Source: an uncultured Kineothrix sp.
GTDB taxonomy: Bacteria; Bacillota; Clostridia; Lachnospirales; Lachnospiraceae
Length of the DNA: 36,061 nt
Reading direction: 5' to 3'
Assembly (NCBI GenBank): GCA_910588855.1
Contig: CAJUSR010000035.1
Coordinates: 1 to 36,061, forward strand
Below, piece by piece: positions 24,428-31,981 of this stretch. A model generated the notes under the pieces. The model saw nothing but the letters and a program-made list of their open reading frames with translations. It was not told the origin of the DNA and did no database searches. A program made the position numbers and the translations under genes. Every line of letters begins with the position of its first letter. The stretch's first letter is position 1.

Positions 24428-26575
24428 ATGGGAATAGAGATGAGAAAAAGGAATAGAAGCAGGAGGAAGGGGAAGGGGAGAAGAGCGCAAAGAGGGCAGA
24501 GGATATTTTTTCTGATGGTGGCAGTGTTTGCAGCGGTTCTTTTGACAGGGGCTGTTATTTATGGCATTTGGTATTTTGATAAGGAAAGAGGATGGAAGAA
24601 GCCGCCGGAGCTTTTGGCAGAATATATGGAATATGCTTCCTGTGGGGAGTATGAGAAGATGTATAACATGCTGGATGTGGAATTATCGGGGAATGTTCAA
24701 CTGGAAGACTTCGTAAAGAGAAATTCGGCGATTTACGAAGGCATTGAGATGCGGGATTTGAAAATAGATGAAGTGGAGTATGACGAGGAACAGATGACGG
24801 TGAAATACCATAGTTCCTGCGAAACAGCAGCAGGAACTATTGATTTCGAGAACGAAGCCTGCTTTATAAAAGGGGAGGATGGGTATTGGCTGATTTGGGA
24901 AGACGGGTTGGTTTTTCCTGATTTGGAGCCGGGGGATAAGGTGAAAGTATCCGTGACACAAGCGGAAAGAGGAGAGATTTTTGATAGGAACGATATACTT
25001 TTAGCCGGGAAAGGAGTAGCTTCATCGGTGGGGATTGTGCCAGGAAAGCTGGAGGATAAAGAGAGCGCAATCCAGGAGATGGCGGAACTTTTAGAAATAA
25101 AGCCGGAAACGATAGAAAAGAATTTATCTGCCTCTTGGGTAAAGGACGACTATTTTGTTCCGATAAAAACAATTGCCAAAATAGAGGAAGTTGAGCTGCT
25201 GGCTCTGGAGCCGTCCGAGGAATTGATAGCAGAATGGGAAAGACAAGAAAAACTGTTGGAGATTCCGGGCGTTATGATTTCCGATACGGAAGTGAGGGAG
25301 TACCCGCTGGGGAAAGGAGCGGCTCATCTGATTGGCTATGTGCAGAATGTTACGGCGGAGGATTTGGAAAAACATGCGGGAGAAGGATATACGGCCAACA
25401 GTGTAATCGGAAGAAGTGGGATGGAAGGGTTGTTTGAAAAGGAATTAAAAGGGGAAAACGGATGCAGGATTTATATTGCGGACGAAGAAGGCAATACGAA
25501 GGTGGAACTGGCAAACCGTGAGGTAGAGAATGGGAAAGATGTGAAATTGACCATTGATGCGAGGATGCAGTTGATTTTATATGAACGACTGAAGGAGGAC
25601 GAAGGTTGTTCCGTCGCGATGAATCCGTATACCGGGGAGGTGCTTGCATTAGTCAGTACGCCATCTTATAACAATAACCAGTTTATTTTAGGGATGTCGC
25701 AGACGCAATGGGATTTGTTGAATGGGGATGAAAGGCAGCCTTTATATAACCGTTTCCGTCAGGTTTGGTGCCCCGGGTCTTCGTTCAAGCCGGTGACAGC
25801 AGCAGTTGGGTTGGAGACTAGCGCAGTAAATCCGGAAGAGGATTATGGAAAGGAAGGATTGAGCTGGCAGAAAGACAGTTCGTGGGGGTCTTATTATGTG
25901 ACCACTCTTCACGAATATGAGCCAGCGATACTGGAAAATGCGTTGATATATTCCGACAACATATATTTTGCAAAAGCGGCGCTGAAAATCGGGGCGGAAA
26001 ATATGGCAGAGGGGCTGCGGAAATTGGGCTTTGGCGAATCAGTGCCATTTGAAATATCCATGTCCGCTTCCCAGTATTCCAATTCGGAGACGATAGAAAC
26101 AGAAGTTCAGCTGGCGGACAGCGGCTATGGGCAAGGGCAGATATTGGTGAATCCGCTGCATTTAGCATGTATTTATACTGCCTTTTGCAACGAGGGCAAT
26201 ATGATAAAGCCATATTTGGTTTATCAGGAAGATTCGCAGGCGCAATGGTGGATACCGGAAGCATTTTCTAAGGAAACGGCGGAGCGGGTGCTGGAAGGGA
26301 TGAAAAAAGTGGTGAACAGCCCGGAGGGAACAGGTTTTGCTGCTCATAGGGAAGATATGGTGTTAGCAGGAAAGACCGGAACGGCTGAAATCAAAGATTC
26401 CAAAGAGGACACGGAAGGAACGGAACTTGGATGGTTTGCGGTGTTAACCCCGGATAAAAATAGCGAAAGACCGGTTCTTATTGTGAGCATGGTGGAGGAT
26501 GTGAAAGGAAGAGGGGGAAGCGGCTATGTGGTGGAGAAAAGCAGCAAGGCGCTGGAACTCTGGTTTGGAAAATAG
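24428..26575 (+). CDS. MecA/PBP3-like class B penicillin-binding protein
   Basis: Membrane-anchored peptidoglycan transpeptidase of 715 residues. Basic N-terminus, one TM helix (about 25-50), an NTF2-like MecA_N domain (about 55-165, with YMEYASCGEYEKMYNML), the PBP dimerisation domain (about 170-370, QAERGEIFDRN) and the transpeptidase domain. Catalytic motifs are intact: SSFK with S451, SDN (509-511), KTGT (649-652). The layout matches B. subtilis PbpC and staphylococcal PBP2a. Starts at 24428 and 24440 are both possible. The promoter carries a BlaI/MecI-like operator, suggesting beta-lactam-responsive control. No blaR/blaI gene is in the window. The next gene overlaps its 3' end. Confidence 0.93.
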   Translation: MGIEMRKRNRSRRKGKGRRAQRGQRIFFLMVAVFAAVLLTGAVIYGIWYFDKERGWKKPPELLAEYMEYASCGEYEKMYNMLDVELSGNVQLEDFVKRNSAIYEGIEMRDLKIDEVEYDEEQMTVKYHSSCETAAGTIDFENEACFIKGEDGYWLIWEDGLVFPDLEPGDKVKVSVTQAERGEIFDRNDILLAGKGVASSVGIVPGKLEDKESAIQEMAELLEIKPETIEKNLSASWVKDDYFVPIKTIAKIEEVELLALEPSEELIAEWERQEKLLEIPGVMISDTEVREYPLGKGAAHLIGYVQNVTAEDLEKHAGEGYTANSVIGRSGMEGLFEKELKGENGCRIYIADEEGNTKVELANREVENGKDVKLTIDARMQLILYERLKEDEGCSVAMNPYTGEVLALVSTPSYNNNQFILGMSQTQWDLLNGDERQPLYNRFRQVWCPGSSFKPVTAAVGLETSAVNPEEDYGKEGLSWQKDSSWGSYYVTTLHEYEPAILENALIYSDNIYFAKAALKIGAENMAEGLRKLGFGESVPFEISMSASQYSNSETIETEVQLADSGYGQGQILVNPLHLACIYTAFCNEGNMIKPYLVYQEDSQAQWWIPEAFSKETAERVLEGMKKVVNSPEGTGFAAHREDMVLAGKTGTAEIKDSKEDTEGTELGWFAVLTPDKNSERPVLIVSMVEDVKGRGGSGYVVEKSSKALELWFGK

Positions 26576-27938
26576 AGAGGTTGGCTTGGGAACGTGCCGG
26601 AAGGAGCAGGAACGCCCGTATGGAAAATCAGCGGCTATCCTGAAAACGGGAAAGGGATGGACGTTGCTTTTTTGCTTTTGCCTGACTAGCGTTGTGAATG
26701 GATGCGGTAATGATGATGCAATGGAGGACGGGTACAATGTCAGTCATGTAATGGAAGATGAGTACAATGCCGACCATGCAATGGAAAGTGGATATGGAAG
26801 TCATGCAAATGTCAACCATGCAGCGCAGGACGAGTATAGCGGCAGCCATACAGCAGGGAATGGGGCAAAAAGAAGACGTTTAGAGGAAATAAAAGCAGCA
26901 GCAAAGTCCTATCAGGATATTTACGGAAAAGCGGCAGCAGAAAATAAGCTGGGCCATTTGGAAACAATGCAGAAAATTGTAGAACGTCTGGGAGCGCATG
27001 GATATTGTGCAGTGGACGGCGAAATACAGAATCAGGTGAATATGACAAACCCGGAACAGATAGAGGAATTTTGTTTATCAGTGGCGGAAAAGAAAAATGG
27101 GAATGCTTCTTTTTTTTCGGTTATGGAAGACGGAGGATTGATTTGCTTTGACTTAGAGTCTTTGGAAGGGGAGGTTTATGTAACGAGGAATGTCCTCCAT
27201 TGGGATGGAGAAGTACCGGAGGTTGGATATACAAGTTGTTATCGGGTATCCGAATGGAAATATTCGGAGAACGGCTACTTATTTTTTCGGGAGAGCATTC
27301 CGGAAGGCTATGACGGGGAGCAGGGATATACGGCAGTCAGGGTAAAACCTTTGGACGGAAAATGCCGGGAATTGAACCGGAAATATATTCTGCCGATAGG
27401 GTATGGAGGCAACAATATGTTTCTTTTGGACTGGTCACAGGAGAATTTGGAGCTGCTTGATTTCGATGATTTGTTTCCAAAGTTATACTCTTATGTTTTC
27501 AGAACCCGGACGCCTTATGAACCAACAGTAGACGGAAAACTGTATTGGGTACCGGAAGAGGAATATGAAAAGGTTATTACGTCTTATTTCCGGGTAGAGA
27601 AAGAAACGCTGCGCGCGGGAAAGAATTACTTGAAAGAGGAACAGGCGTACGCATATAGAACAAGGGGATTTTATGATTGCGCCTGCTCGCCCAATAACCC
27701 TTATCCGGAAGTGGTTTCTTATGAAGAAAGGGAAGATGGAACCATTTTACTGACAGTAGATGCAATTTGGCCGAAAGAAAGTATGGAGCAGGCCATTTGC
27801 CATGAAGTAGTAGTAGAGCCATTAGAAAATGGGGGGTTCCATTACCTATCCAATCGGGTGCTTCCTTTGGAGGGAAACGTGGAACCTACATGGTATGTAG
27901 AAAAAATTACGGATACAGCAGCTATTTCGGGCGATTGA
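26526..27938 (+). CDS. Uncharacterised lipoprotein coupled to the PBP gene
   Basis: Up to 470 residues. A hydrophobic stretch LLFCFCLTSVVNGC ends in a lipobox (lipidated C60 from this start). Then comes a degenerate repeat of about 12 residues rich in Met, Asp, His and Tyr (MEDGYNVSHV, MEDEYNADHA, MESGYGSHA), then a soluble domain of about 370 residues with no motif I can tie to a reaction. It resembles Lachnospiraceae proteins of unknown function, possibly the DUF6070 group; that name is from memory. Start uncertain: ATG 26526 lies 50 bp inside the PBP gene and leaves a long leader before the signal, while TTG 26586 after AGAGAGG would shorten it. Probably co-expressed with the PBP, suggesting a cell-envelope role. 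Confidence 0.72.
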   Translation: MWWRKAARRWNSGLENREVGLGTCRKEQERPYGKSAAILKTGKGWTLLFCFCLTSVVNGCGNDDAMEDGYNVSHVMEDEYNADHAMESGYGSHANVNHAAQDEYSGSHTAGNGAKRRRLEEIKAAAKSYQDIYGKAAAENKLGHLETMQKIVERLGAHGYCAVDGEIQNQVNMTNPEQIEEFCLSVAEKKNGNASFFSVMEDGGLICFDLESLEGEVYVTRNVLHWDGEVPEVGYTSCYRVSEWKYSENGYLFFRESIPEGYDGEQGYTAVRVKPLDGKCRELNRKYILPIGYGGNNMFLLDWSQENLELLDFDDLFPKLYSYVFRTRTPYEPTVDGKLYWVPEEEYEKVITSYFRVEKETLRAGKNYLKEEQAYAYRTRGFYDCACSPNNPYPEVVSYEEREDGTILLTVDAIWPKESMEQAICHEVVVEPLENGGFHYLSNRVLPLEGNVEPTWYVEKITDTAAISGD

Positions 27939-27948
27939 CGGCGAAACC

Positions 27949-28404
27949 CTATGAAAGATTTTCGGGCAAAGCATTTTCATATGCCATAAGCTGCAGCTCA
28001 AGCCGTAAGTCATCAATGGCATTGATACATGCGTCAGTATGTTTCAGGATATCTTCCCCCCAAAAATGCATAGGCGTCCAGCCAAGAGCGATAAGTTTTA
28101 TATCGGATTCCCTGTCCCTTGCCATATTCCGTTCGATTTTTTTTATCCAATATTCCTTGTTTTGCCCAAATTTTTGTTTTTTAATTTCCCAATTGTAGCC
28201 ATGAAAAAATTCGCTGTCACAAAATATAGCAATTTTATATTTTGTAATAACAATATCAGGAGAGCCGGGAAGCGCTTTGTAGTTTTTCCGGTAACGGTAG
28301 CCCTTATGCCATAAGGCTTTGCGCAAAACCAGTTCGATTTTCGTATCTTTGCCCCGGATATGCTTCATAGTGCGGCTGCGTTGTTCCTGCGTCATTTTAT
28401 CCAT
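27949..28404 (-). CDS. vsr: Very short patch repair endonuclease (Vsr)
   Basis: DNA mismatch endonuclease of 151 residues that nicks next to T:G mismatches arising from deamination of 5-methylcytosine. MTQEQRSRTMKHIRGKDTKIE and LPGSPDIV (catalytic D50), HG with H68, and the RD near 97 are family features. The middle reads FCDSEFFHG instead of the FVHGCFWHRH type, a variant seen in some Firmicutes. The start at 28404 follows GGGAGG; a frame to 28467 is longer without support. A cytosine-C5 methyltransferase usually accompanies vsr; none is in the window. Downstream of degV on the same strand. Confidence 0.88.
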   Translation of the reverse strand: MDKMTQEQRSRTMKHIRGKDTKIELVLRKALWHKGYRYRKNYKALPGSPDIVITKYKIAIFCDSEFFHGYNWEIKKQKFGQNKEYWIKKIERNMARDRESDIKLIALGWTPMHFWGEDILKHTDACINAIDDLRLELQLMAYENALPENLS

Positions 28405-28544
28405 AGAGATGCCTCCCGATGTAGTATGGATGAAGTAATAGAAAGAAATATAGGTTACTCTTATCATACTGCAATCGGTGAGGAAAATGCAAGATGTGCA
28501 TTCATACCTTATGCTTCTTGCAATCGCTATTTAGGCAAATTTTA

Positions 28545-29381
28545 TCATTGTTTCACAAAAACTACGCCGAAAGCTTCCGGTCCGATGTGGCTGCCGATAG
28601 TGGCTCCCACTTGAAGGCGTTTGCTGGTTGAGTAACCGTTTTCCTCCAATTTTTCTTCTAACCGCTGGCAATTGTCCGTTCCGTATGTATATATGGTATA
28701 TAAGGGGAAAGAGTCATCCAGCCCCGATTCTTGCAAATGTTTAAAAACCTGGGCGATGGCTTTGTTTTTGCCAAGGCACTTTCCTAAAACACCGACGGCG
28801 CCTTTTTCCGTCACGGTGATGACGGGCTTGATGTTGGCAAGTTCGCCGATAGCCGCGGCAGACTTGGAAAGCCTTCCACCTTTACAAAGGTATTCCAGGG
28901 TGTCCAATCCGGCGAAAAGCGTGACCCTGGGCTTTAATGCTTCTATTTTTTGGAGGATTTCTTCCGCCGGGGTATTTTTTTGCACCAGCTCATAGGTATA
29001 ATCCGCCAGAATTTTAATCATATATGTAGCAGAAAGGGAATCAATGATATAAATGCTTTCATAATCCACCATGTTTTTTGCAAGCTGCGCACTTTGGCAT
29101 GTTCCGCTTAATTCGGAAGAAAGGAGGATACAGAAAATAGTGTCCTGTTTTTCTTTGGCGTCTTTGAAAATATCAAGAAATGCCTGAGGGGAAGGCTGGG
29201 AAGTTTTCGGGAAATCTTCAGTGCCTTTCAGTATTTCATAAAACTCGTCTTTTTCCAAAGAAACGCCATCAATATAATCCGTATCCCCAATGGTGATGCT
29301 GATAGGAACAAACTCAAATCCCTTTTCTTTGATTTCTTCCGGTTCATAATCGGAAGAAGAATCCACTAATATTTTAACCAT
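28545..29381 (-). CDS. DegV-family fatty-acid-binding protein
   Basis: 278 residues. VDSSSDYEPEEI opens the fold; TSQPSPQAF, SSELSGTCQSA and CKGGRLSKSAAAIG are the conserved DegV segments. Members bind a fatty acid in a deep cleft and, as FakB, present it to the kinase FakA for phosphorylation and phospholipid synthesis. No FakA (DAK-domain kinase) gene is nearby, so a FakB role is inferred. The start at 29381 follows GGAGG and overlaps the end of the MarR-type gene by 8 bp, so the two are co-expressed. Confidence 0.93.
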   Translation of the reverse strand: MVKILVDSSSDYEPEEIKEKGFEFVPISITIGDTDYIDGVSLEKDEFYEILKGTEDFPKTSQPSPQAFLDIFKDAKEKQDTIFCILLSSELSGTCQSAQLAKNMVDYESIYIIDSLSATYMIKILADYTYELVQKNTPAEEILQKIEALKPRVTLFAGLDTLEYLCKGGRLSKSAAAIGELANIKPVITVTEKGAVGVLGKCLGKNKAIAQVFKHLQESGLDDSFPLYTIYTYGTDNCQRLEEKLEENGYSTSKRLQVGATIGSHIGPEAFGVVFVKQ

Positions 29382-29814
29382 TGTTTTCCTCCATAATTTC
29401 TTCTGCCATGTCGGCAATAAATGTAAATAGTTTTACTGCTTCCTTGGATTTGCCCGGACCAGCCTTTTTTGCCAATGTATCGATGAGTTGCAGACTTTTG
29501 CGGTGCTGGACTTGAAAAGATTCTGCTTCCGGATTTAAGGAAATGAAAACCTGCCGTTTGTCCAAATCCGACCGCTGCCTCGTGATAATCTTTTTTTCTT
29601 CCATACATTGTAATGTCCGGTTCATTTGGGATTTCAGCATTTTCGTTTGCTTGCATAAGTCAGTAGCGGTAAGCTTCTTATCCTCTTTTTGCATTTCCTG
29701 CCGATACAAAATATTGCAAATCAATGCTTCGTTGTACGGCATTTCGGAAACAATCCTGTCGTTGCATAAAATAGTGGAAAGCCTAAGCCATGCTTCCAGT
29801 AGTTCTTCGTTCAT
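29374..29814 (-). CDS. MarR-family transcriptional regulator
   Basis: Winged-helix regulator of 146 residues. The DNA-binding core LTATDLCKQTKMLKSQMNRT, then EEKKIITRQRSDLDKRQVFISL (the wing with conserved D-x-R), is standard MarR. Flanking helices would form the dimer. First gene of the marR-degV pair, with vsr further on. Its upstream region has a perfect TTCACA-A-TGTGAA palindrome, a likely autoregulatory site. Because its partner binds fatty acids, a lipid-related ligand is plausible but unproven. ATG after AGAAAGGCATTACTTT, a modest site. Confidence 0.9.
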   Translation of the reverse strand: MNEELLEAWLRLSTILCNDRIVSEMPYNEALICNILYRQEMQKEDKKLTATDLCKQTKMLKSQMNRTLQCMEEKKIITRQRSDLDKRQVFISLNPEAESFQVQHRKSLQLIDTLAKKAGPGKSKEAVKLFTFIADMAEEIMEENNG

Positions 29815-29846
29815 AAAGTAATGCCTTTCTAGTTATTTCTTGGGAA

Positions 29847-29893
29847 CGGGTTGCCAAAACCCCCTGCCCCTTGGCATCGTTTTTGATAACCCG
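29847..29893 (-). other. Nested inverted repeats in the marR leader
   Basis: CGGGTT (29847-29852) pairs with AACCCG (29888-29893), and inside it TTGCCAA (29851-29857) pairs with TTGGCA (29871-29876). They would lie in the 5' leader of the marR transcript. Role unknown. Confidence 0.3.
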
Positions 29894-29910
29894 ATTTCCG
29901 GTTAAGATAG

Positions 29911-29964
29911 TTCACAATGTGAAAAGTTTACTGATATACTAACCCAATACGGAAGAGTTGTCAA
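29911..29964 (-). promoter_or_regulatory. Promoter and palindromic operator of marR-degV
   Basis: Minus strand: TTGACA (29964-29959), 18-nt spacer, TAGTAT (29940-29935). TTCACA-A-TGTGAA (29911-29923), a perfect 13-bp palindrome, lies just past the expected start site, where a repressor would block transcription. Confidence 0.5.
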
Positions 29965-29995
29965 TTAATATTTGGAAGATATTTCTTAGCTTCAA

Positions 29996-30024
29996 TTGAA
30001 TTTTATAAATGCAAGTGCTATAAT
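29996..30024 (+). promoter_or_regulatory. Promoter of the Cys/His-rich secreted protein gene
   Basis: TTGAAT (29996-30001), 17-nt spacer, TATAAT (30019-30024). Leader of about 95 nt containing TTTCCGA/TCGGAAA. Confidence 0.65.
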
Positions 30025-30125
30025 AAATCCAAACGCAATAATACTTGATTTTATTACTTGAAATTTCCGATTATTTCGGAAAAAGCGGTGTAACATGTAA
30101 AAATATGAATAGGAGGTAGGTTACT

Positions 30126-30470
30126 ATGAAAAAAGCAGTCATTGCAGGAATGACATGTTTGACAGTATTTACAATGTCCCTTCCTGTATATGCGCATCAT
30201 GGACAGTATCATTGCGGCGGGCAGAACTGCGGTGGAAGTTATTGCTTCATTGATGAAAATGGAGACGGTATCTGCGACAACAGCCTTTGCGTGGATGCGG
30301 ACGGGAACCCTGTTTGCGTGACAGGAGACCATTGCGAATATTTCATTGACGATGATGGGAACGGCATTTGCGACCATTGTGTGAATCAGGAAGCGATTAG
30401 GCAGGCGAATGCACAGACATATTCAAGAGGCAGAGGTCATCACGGTGGCCGTCATGGAAGATGCCATTAA
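30126..30470 (+). CDS. Small secreted Cys/His-rich protein with DxNGDGxCD repeats
   Basis: 114 residues. A clean signal peptide ends VYA-HHG (cleavage after A23). The mature 91 residues hold ten Cys and nine His. CFIDENGDGICDN (40-52) and YFIDDDGNGICDHC (72-85) are Asp/Asn-rich loops like calcium-binding EF/dockerin loops, each followed by Cys. The tail GRGHHGGRHGRCH is basic and His-rich. A strong promoter and AGGAGG site precede it. Metal binding or a disulfide-knotted extracellular role is the best inference. I do not know a characterised relative. Confidence 0.8.
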   Translation: MKKAVIAGMTCLTVFTMSLPVYAHHGQYHCGGQNCGGSYCFIDENGDGICDNSLCVDADGNPVCVTGDHCEYFIDDDGNGICDHCVNQEAIRQANAQTYSRGRGHHGGRHGRCH

Positions 30471-30602
30471 AAGAAACGGCAGCGTGATAAGCGTATAGGA
30501 GCATAGGCATTGACACGCAAGCAGGCAATGGCCGGACAACGGTAACAATGGACCGTGCAATGTAACAATGTAATAATGCAATAGAAAAGAAAGACAGAAA
30601 TG

Positions 30603-30634
30603 AAGCCGCGGAACGTTATATTCCAGCGGCTTTG
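30603..30634 (+). terminator. Hairpin after the small secreted protein gene
   Basis: AAGCCGC (30603-30609) pairs with GCGGCTT (30626-30632), with GGAA/TTCC inside, followed by TG-rich sequence with few T. Weak terminator. Confidence 0.45.
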
Positions 30635-30715
30635 TCATATTTCCAGTTTGCTGCAAGAGTCGAAGCAGCGATGTGGATTAGGGCAATCATTTCTGCGTAA
30701 ACAAAATTATTTTTT

Positions 30716-30816
30716 CCCATATAGTAAAAAATAATTATCGCACTGCGGTGGAGGGGGAGTATGTCGCTGCCGCGACCCGCCGCAGGCGGAGAATCCTGCA
30801 AGCAGGATTCTTTTTT
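30716..30816 (+). repeat. Dispersed structured repeat, family A, copy 3
   Basis: The left palindrome is mostly lost (CCCATATAGTAA). The hairpin CTGCGGTGG/CCGCCGCAG keeps pairing through a G-U wobble, with inner GTCGC/GCGAC, then GAATCCTG-CAAG-CAGGATTC plus T6 (30791-30816). The mini-ORF runs from ATG 30761 (after GGAGGGGGAG) to 30913, 50 codons, ending inside the convergent PRTase gene. Confidence 0.85.
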
Positions 30817-30857
30817 ACATAATAGGAAATTACGCCACAGCGTTGTGGAAAACCAAC

Positions 30858-30909
30858 AAGAATTGCAAAGCAATTCTTGGGGAGTTGGCCGCTGGGCCAA
30901 CTCTTTTTT
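30858..30909 (+). terminator. Tandem hairpins and terminator at the tail of repeat A copy 3
   Basis: AAGAATTGC-AAA-GCAATTCTT (30858-30878), then GAGTTGGCC-GCTG-GGCCAACTC plus T6 (30882-30909). The same two-hairpin tail layout follows copy 1. It can also serve the convergent gene ending at 30908. Confidence 0.75.
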
Positions 30910-31546
30910 ATAATTTAGAATACCCATACCCATTAACAAGGGCGTCTATAGGCTGTCCTTGTTTGCAGAGAGGGCATTCGTTAGGTTTATGGCTGGCATA
31001 ATTGGGAACATCCTGAGTGGAAAAAATAGATTCTATCGGAATCCCGTCCATTTTTGTAATAGCGCTGAAGATAGCGGAGATACCGGCAACTTTTCCACCG
31101 TGGTACAGGACGCTGTGGTAACAGTTTTCCAAAGATTCGCCGGTGGATGCAGTTCCCATTAAGATGAATACATTTTTCTTTTCCAGCATAGGTTTATAGT
31201 TGTCACGGAATACAATCTGCCCGCTGATAATTTCCGGTTTGATAACATAAATGGTCTGGTGGGCGTTCATGGATACAATCCCGGTTTTGGTTAGCTCGTC
31301 CGCCAGATAAGCGCCGATAACTTCTGTATTGTCAAGGCAGACAATCGTGTCTACAATCGTATGCATGCTGTATCTTTGCGCCAACATTTCCGCCACGGCG
31401 GAAGCCTCGGAAGCCCTTGTTTTCAGTGTGGTCATATCCAGATATCGCGTGATATGGGAGTGGGGTGTAACGAAATGGCCGGTATACACCTTCATCCGAA
31501 TGCGCCGGTCAGCTTTCGCAAGAATTTTCTGCATTTTTGTTTCCAT
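30908..31546 (-). CDS. Phosphoribosyltransferase-like protein
   Basis: 212 residues. NVFILMGTASTGESLE (125-140) has the position and hydrophobic lead of the type I PRPP-binding loop, though the usual acidic pair before T-x-TG is replaced by MG. IVDTIVCLDNTEVIGAYLADEL and GGKVAGISAIFSAI fit a PRTase Rossmann-like core. The C-terminus adds a C-x2-C knuckle (ECPLCKQGQPID). Relatives are often labelled orotate phosphoribosyltransferase, but the altered loop makes real orotate activity uncertain. RBS AAAGGAGGG before the ATG. Confidence 0.75.
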   Translation of the reverse strand: METKMQKILAKADRRIRMKVYTGHFVTPHSHITRYLDMTTLKTRASEASAVAEMLAQRYSMHTIVDTIVCLDNTEVIGAYLADELTKTGIVSMNAHQTIYVIKPEIISGQIVFRDNYKPMLEKKNVFILMGTASTGESLENCYHSVLYHGGKVAGISAIFSAITKMDGIPIESIFSTQDVPNYASHKPNECPLCKQGQPIDALVNGYGYSKL

Positions 31547-31587
31547 ATGTAAACCCTCCTTTAACGTGTTTGGAATATTGATATTAT

Positions 31588-31812
31588 ATCATGTCCTCCG
31601 GACACGACTCTCCTGGTGGTTGCACACGGTTCGCTTTGGAATTTGTCCTCCCATTGGTCGGACGCGAACCGGTGCAGGTATAATGTCTATCGACATTATA
31701 GCATATCCTCCGGATATGCCCCTGCCAGTGGTTGCACACGGTTCGCTTTGGAATTTGCCCTCCCGTTGGTCGGACGCGAACCGGTGCAGGTATAATGTCT
31801 ATCGACATTATA
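31588..31812. repeat. Dispersed repeat, family B, tandem pair of 112-bp units
   Basis: GGTTGCACACGGTTCGCTTT starts at 31618 and again at 31730. Each unit ends in TATAATGTC-TATC-GACATTATA (31679-31700 and 31791-31812), preceded by CGAACCGGTGCAGG. Units differ at only a few bases in this stretch. The single copy at 20640-20712 carries the same palindrome. The block separates the divergent PRTase and nptA genes. Confidence 0.85.
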
Positions 31813-31853
31813 CCATAAAAGGGGAAAAACTTATATAGAAATTGCATGACAAT

Positions 31854-31892
31854 TTTACATAGATTTTACACGGAGCTTTTTTTGATTTTACA
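31854..31892 (+). promoter_or_regulatory. PhoP-box-like array upstream of nptA
   Basis: TTTACA at 31854, 31865 and 31887, with CTTTTT in the intervening slot at 31876: four slots exactly 11 bp apart. B. subtilis PhoP binds TT-A/T/C-ACA direct repeats with this phasing. A possible -10 box TAAAAT lies at 31902-31907. The array argues that the gene starts at 31982, not at the ATG 31892. Confidence 0.65.
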
Positions 31893-31981
31893 TGGGTATT
31901 GTAAAATTAAAACATGGCAAAATAACAGTAATGAAATGTGAAATTGTAAGGCTGCATCGGGCAGCGGAATGCGAGGGCAGG

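Noticed and set aside
31329..31838. 169-codon plus-strand ORF opposite the PRTase gene
   Set aside because: It is the complement of a clear minus-strand gene continued through the 112-bp tandem repeats.
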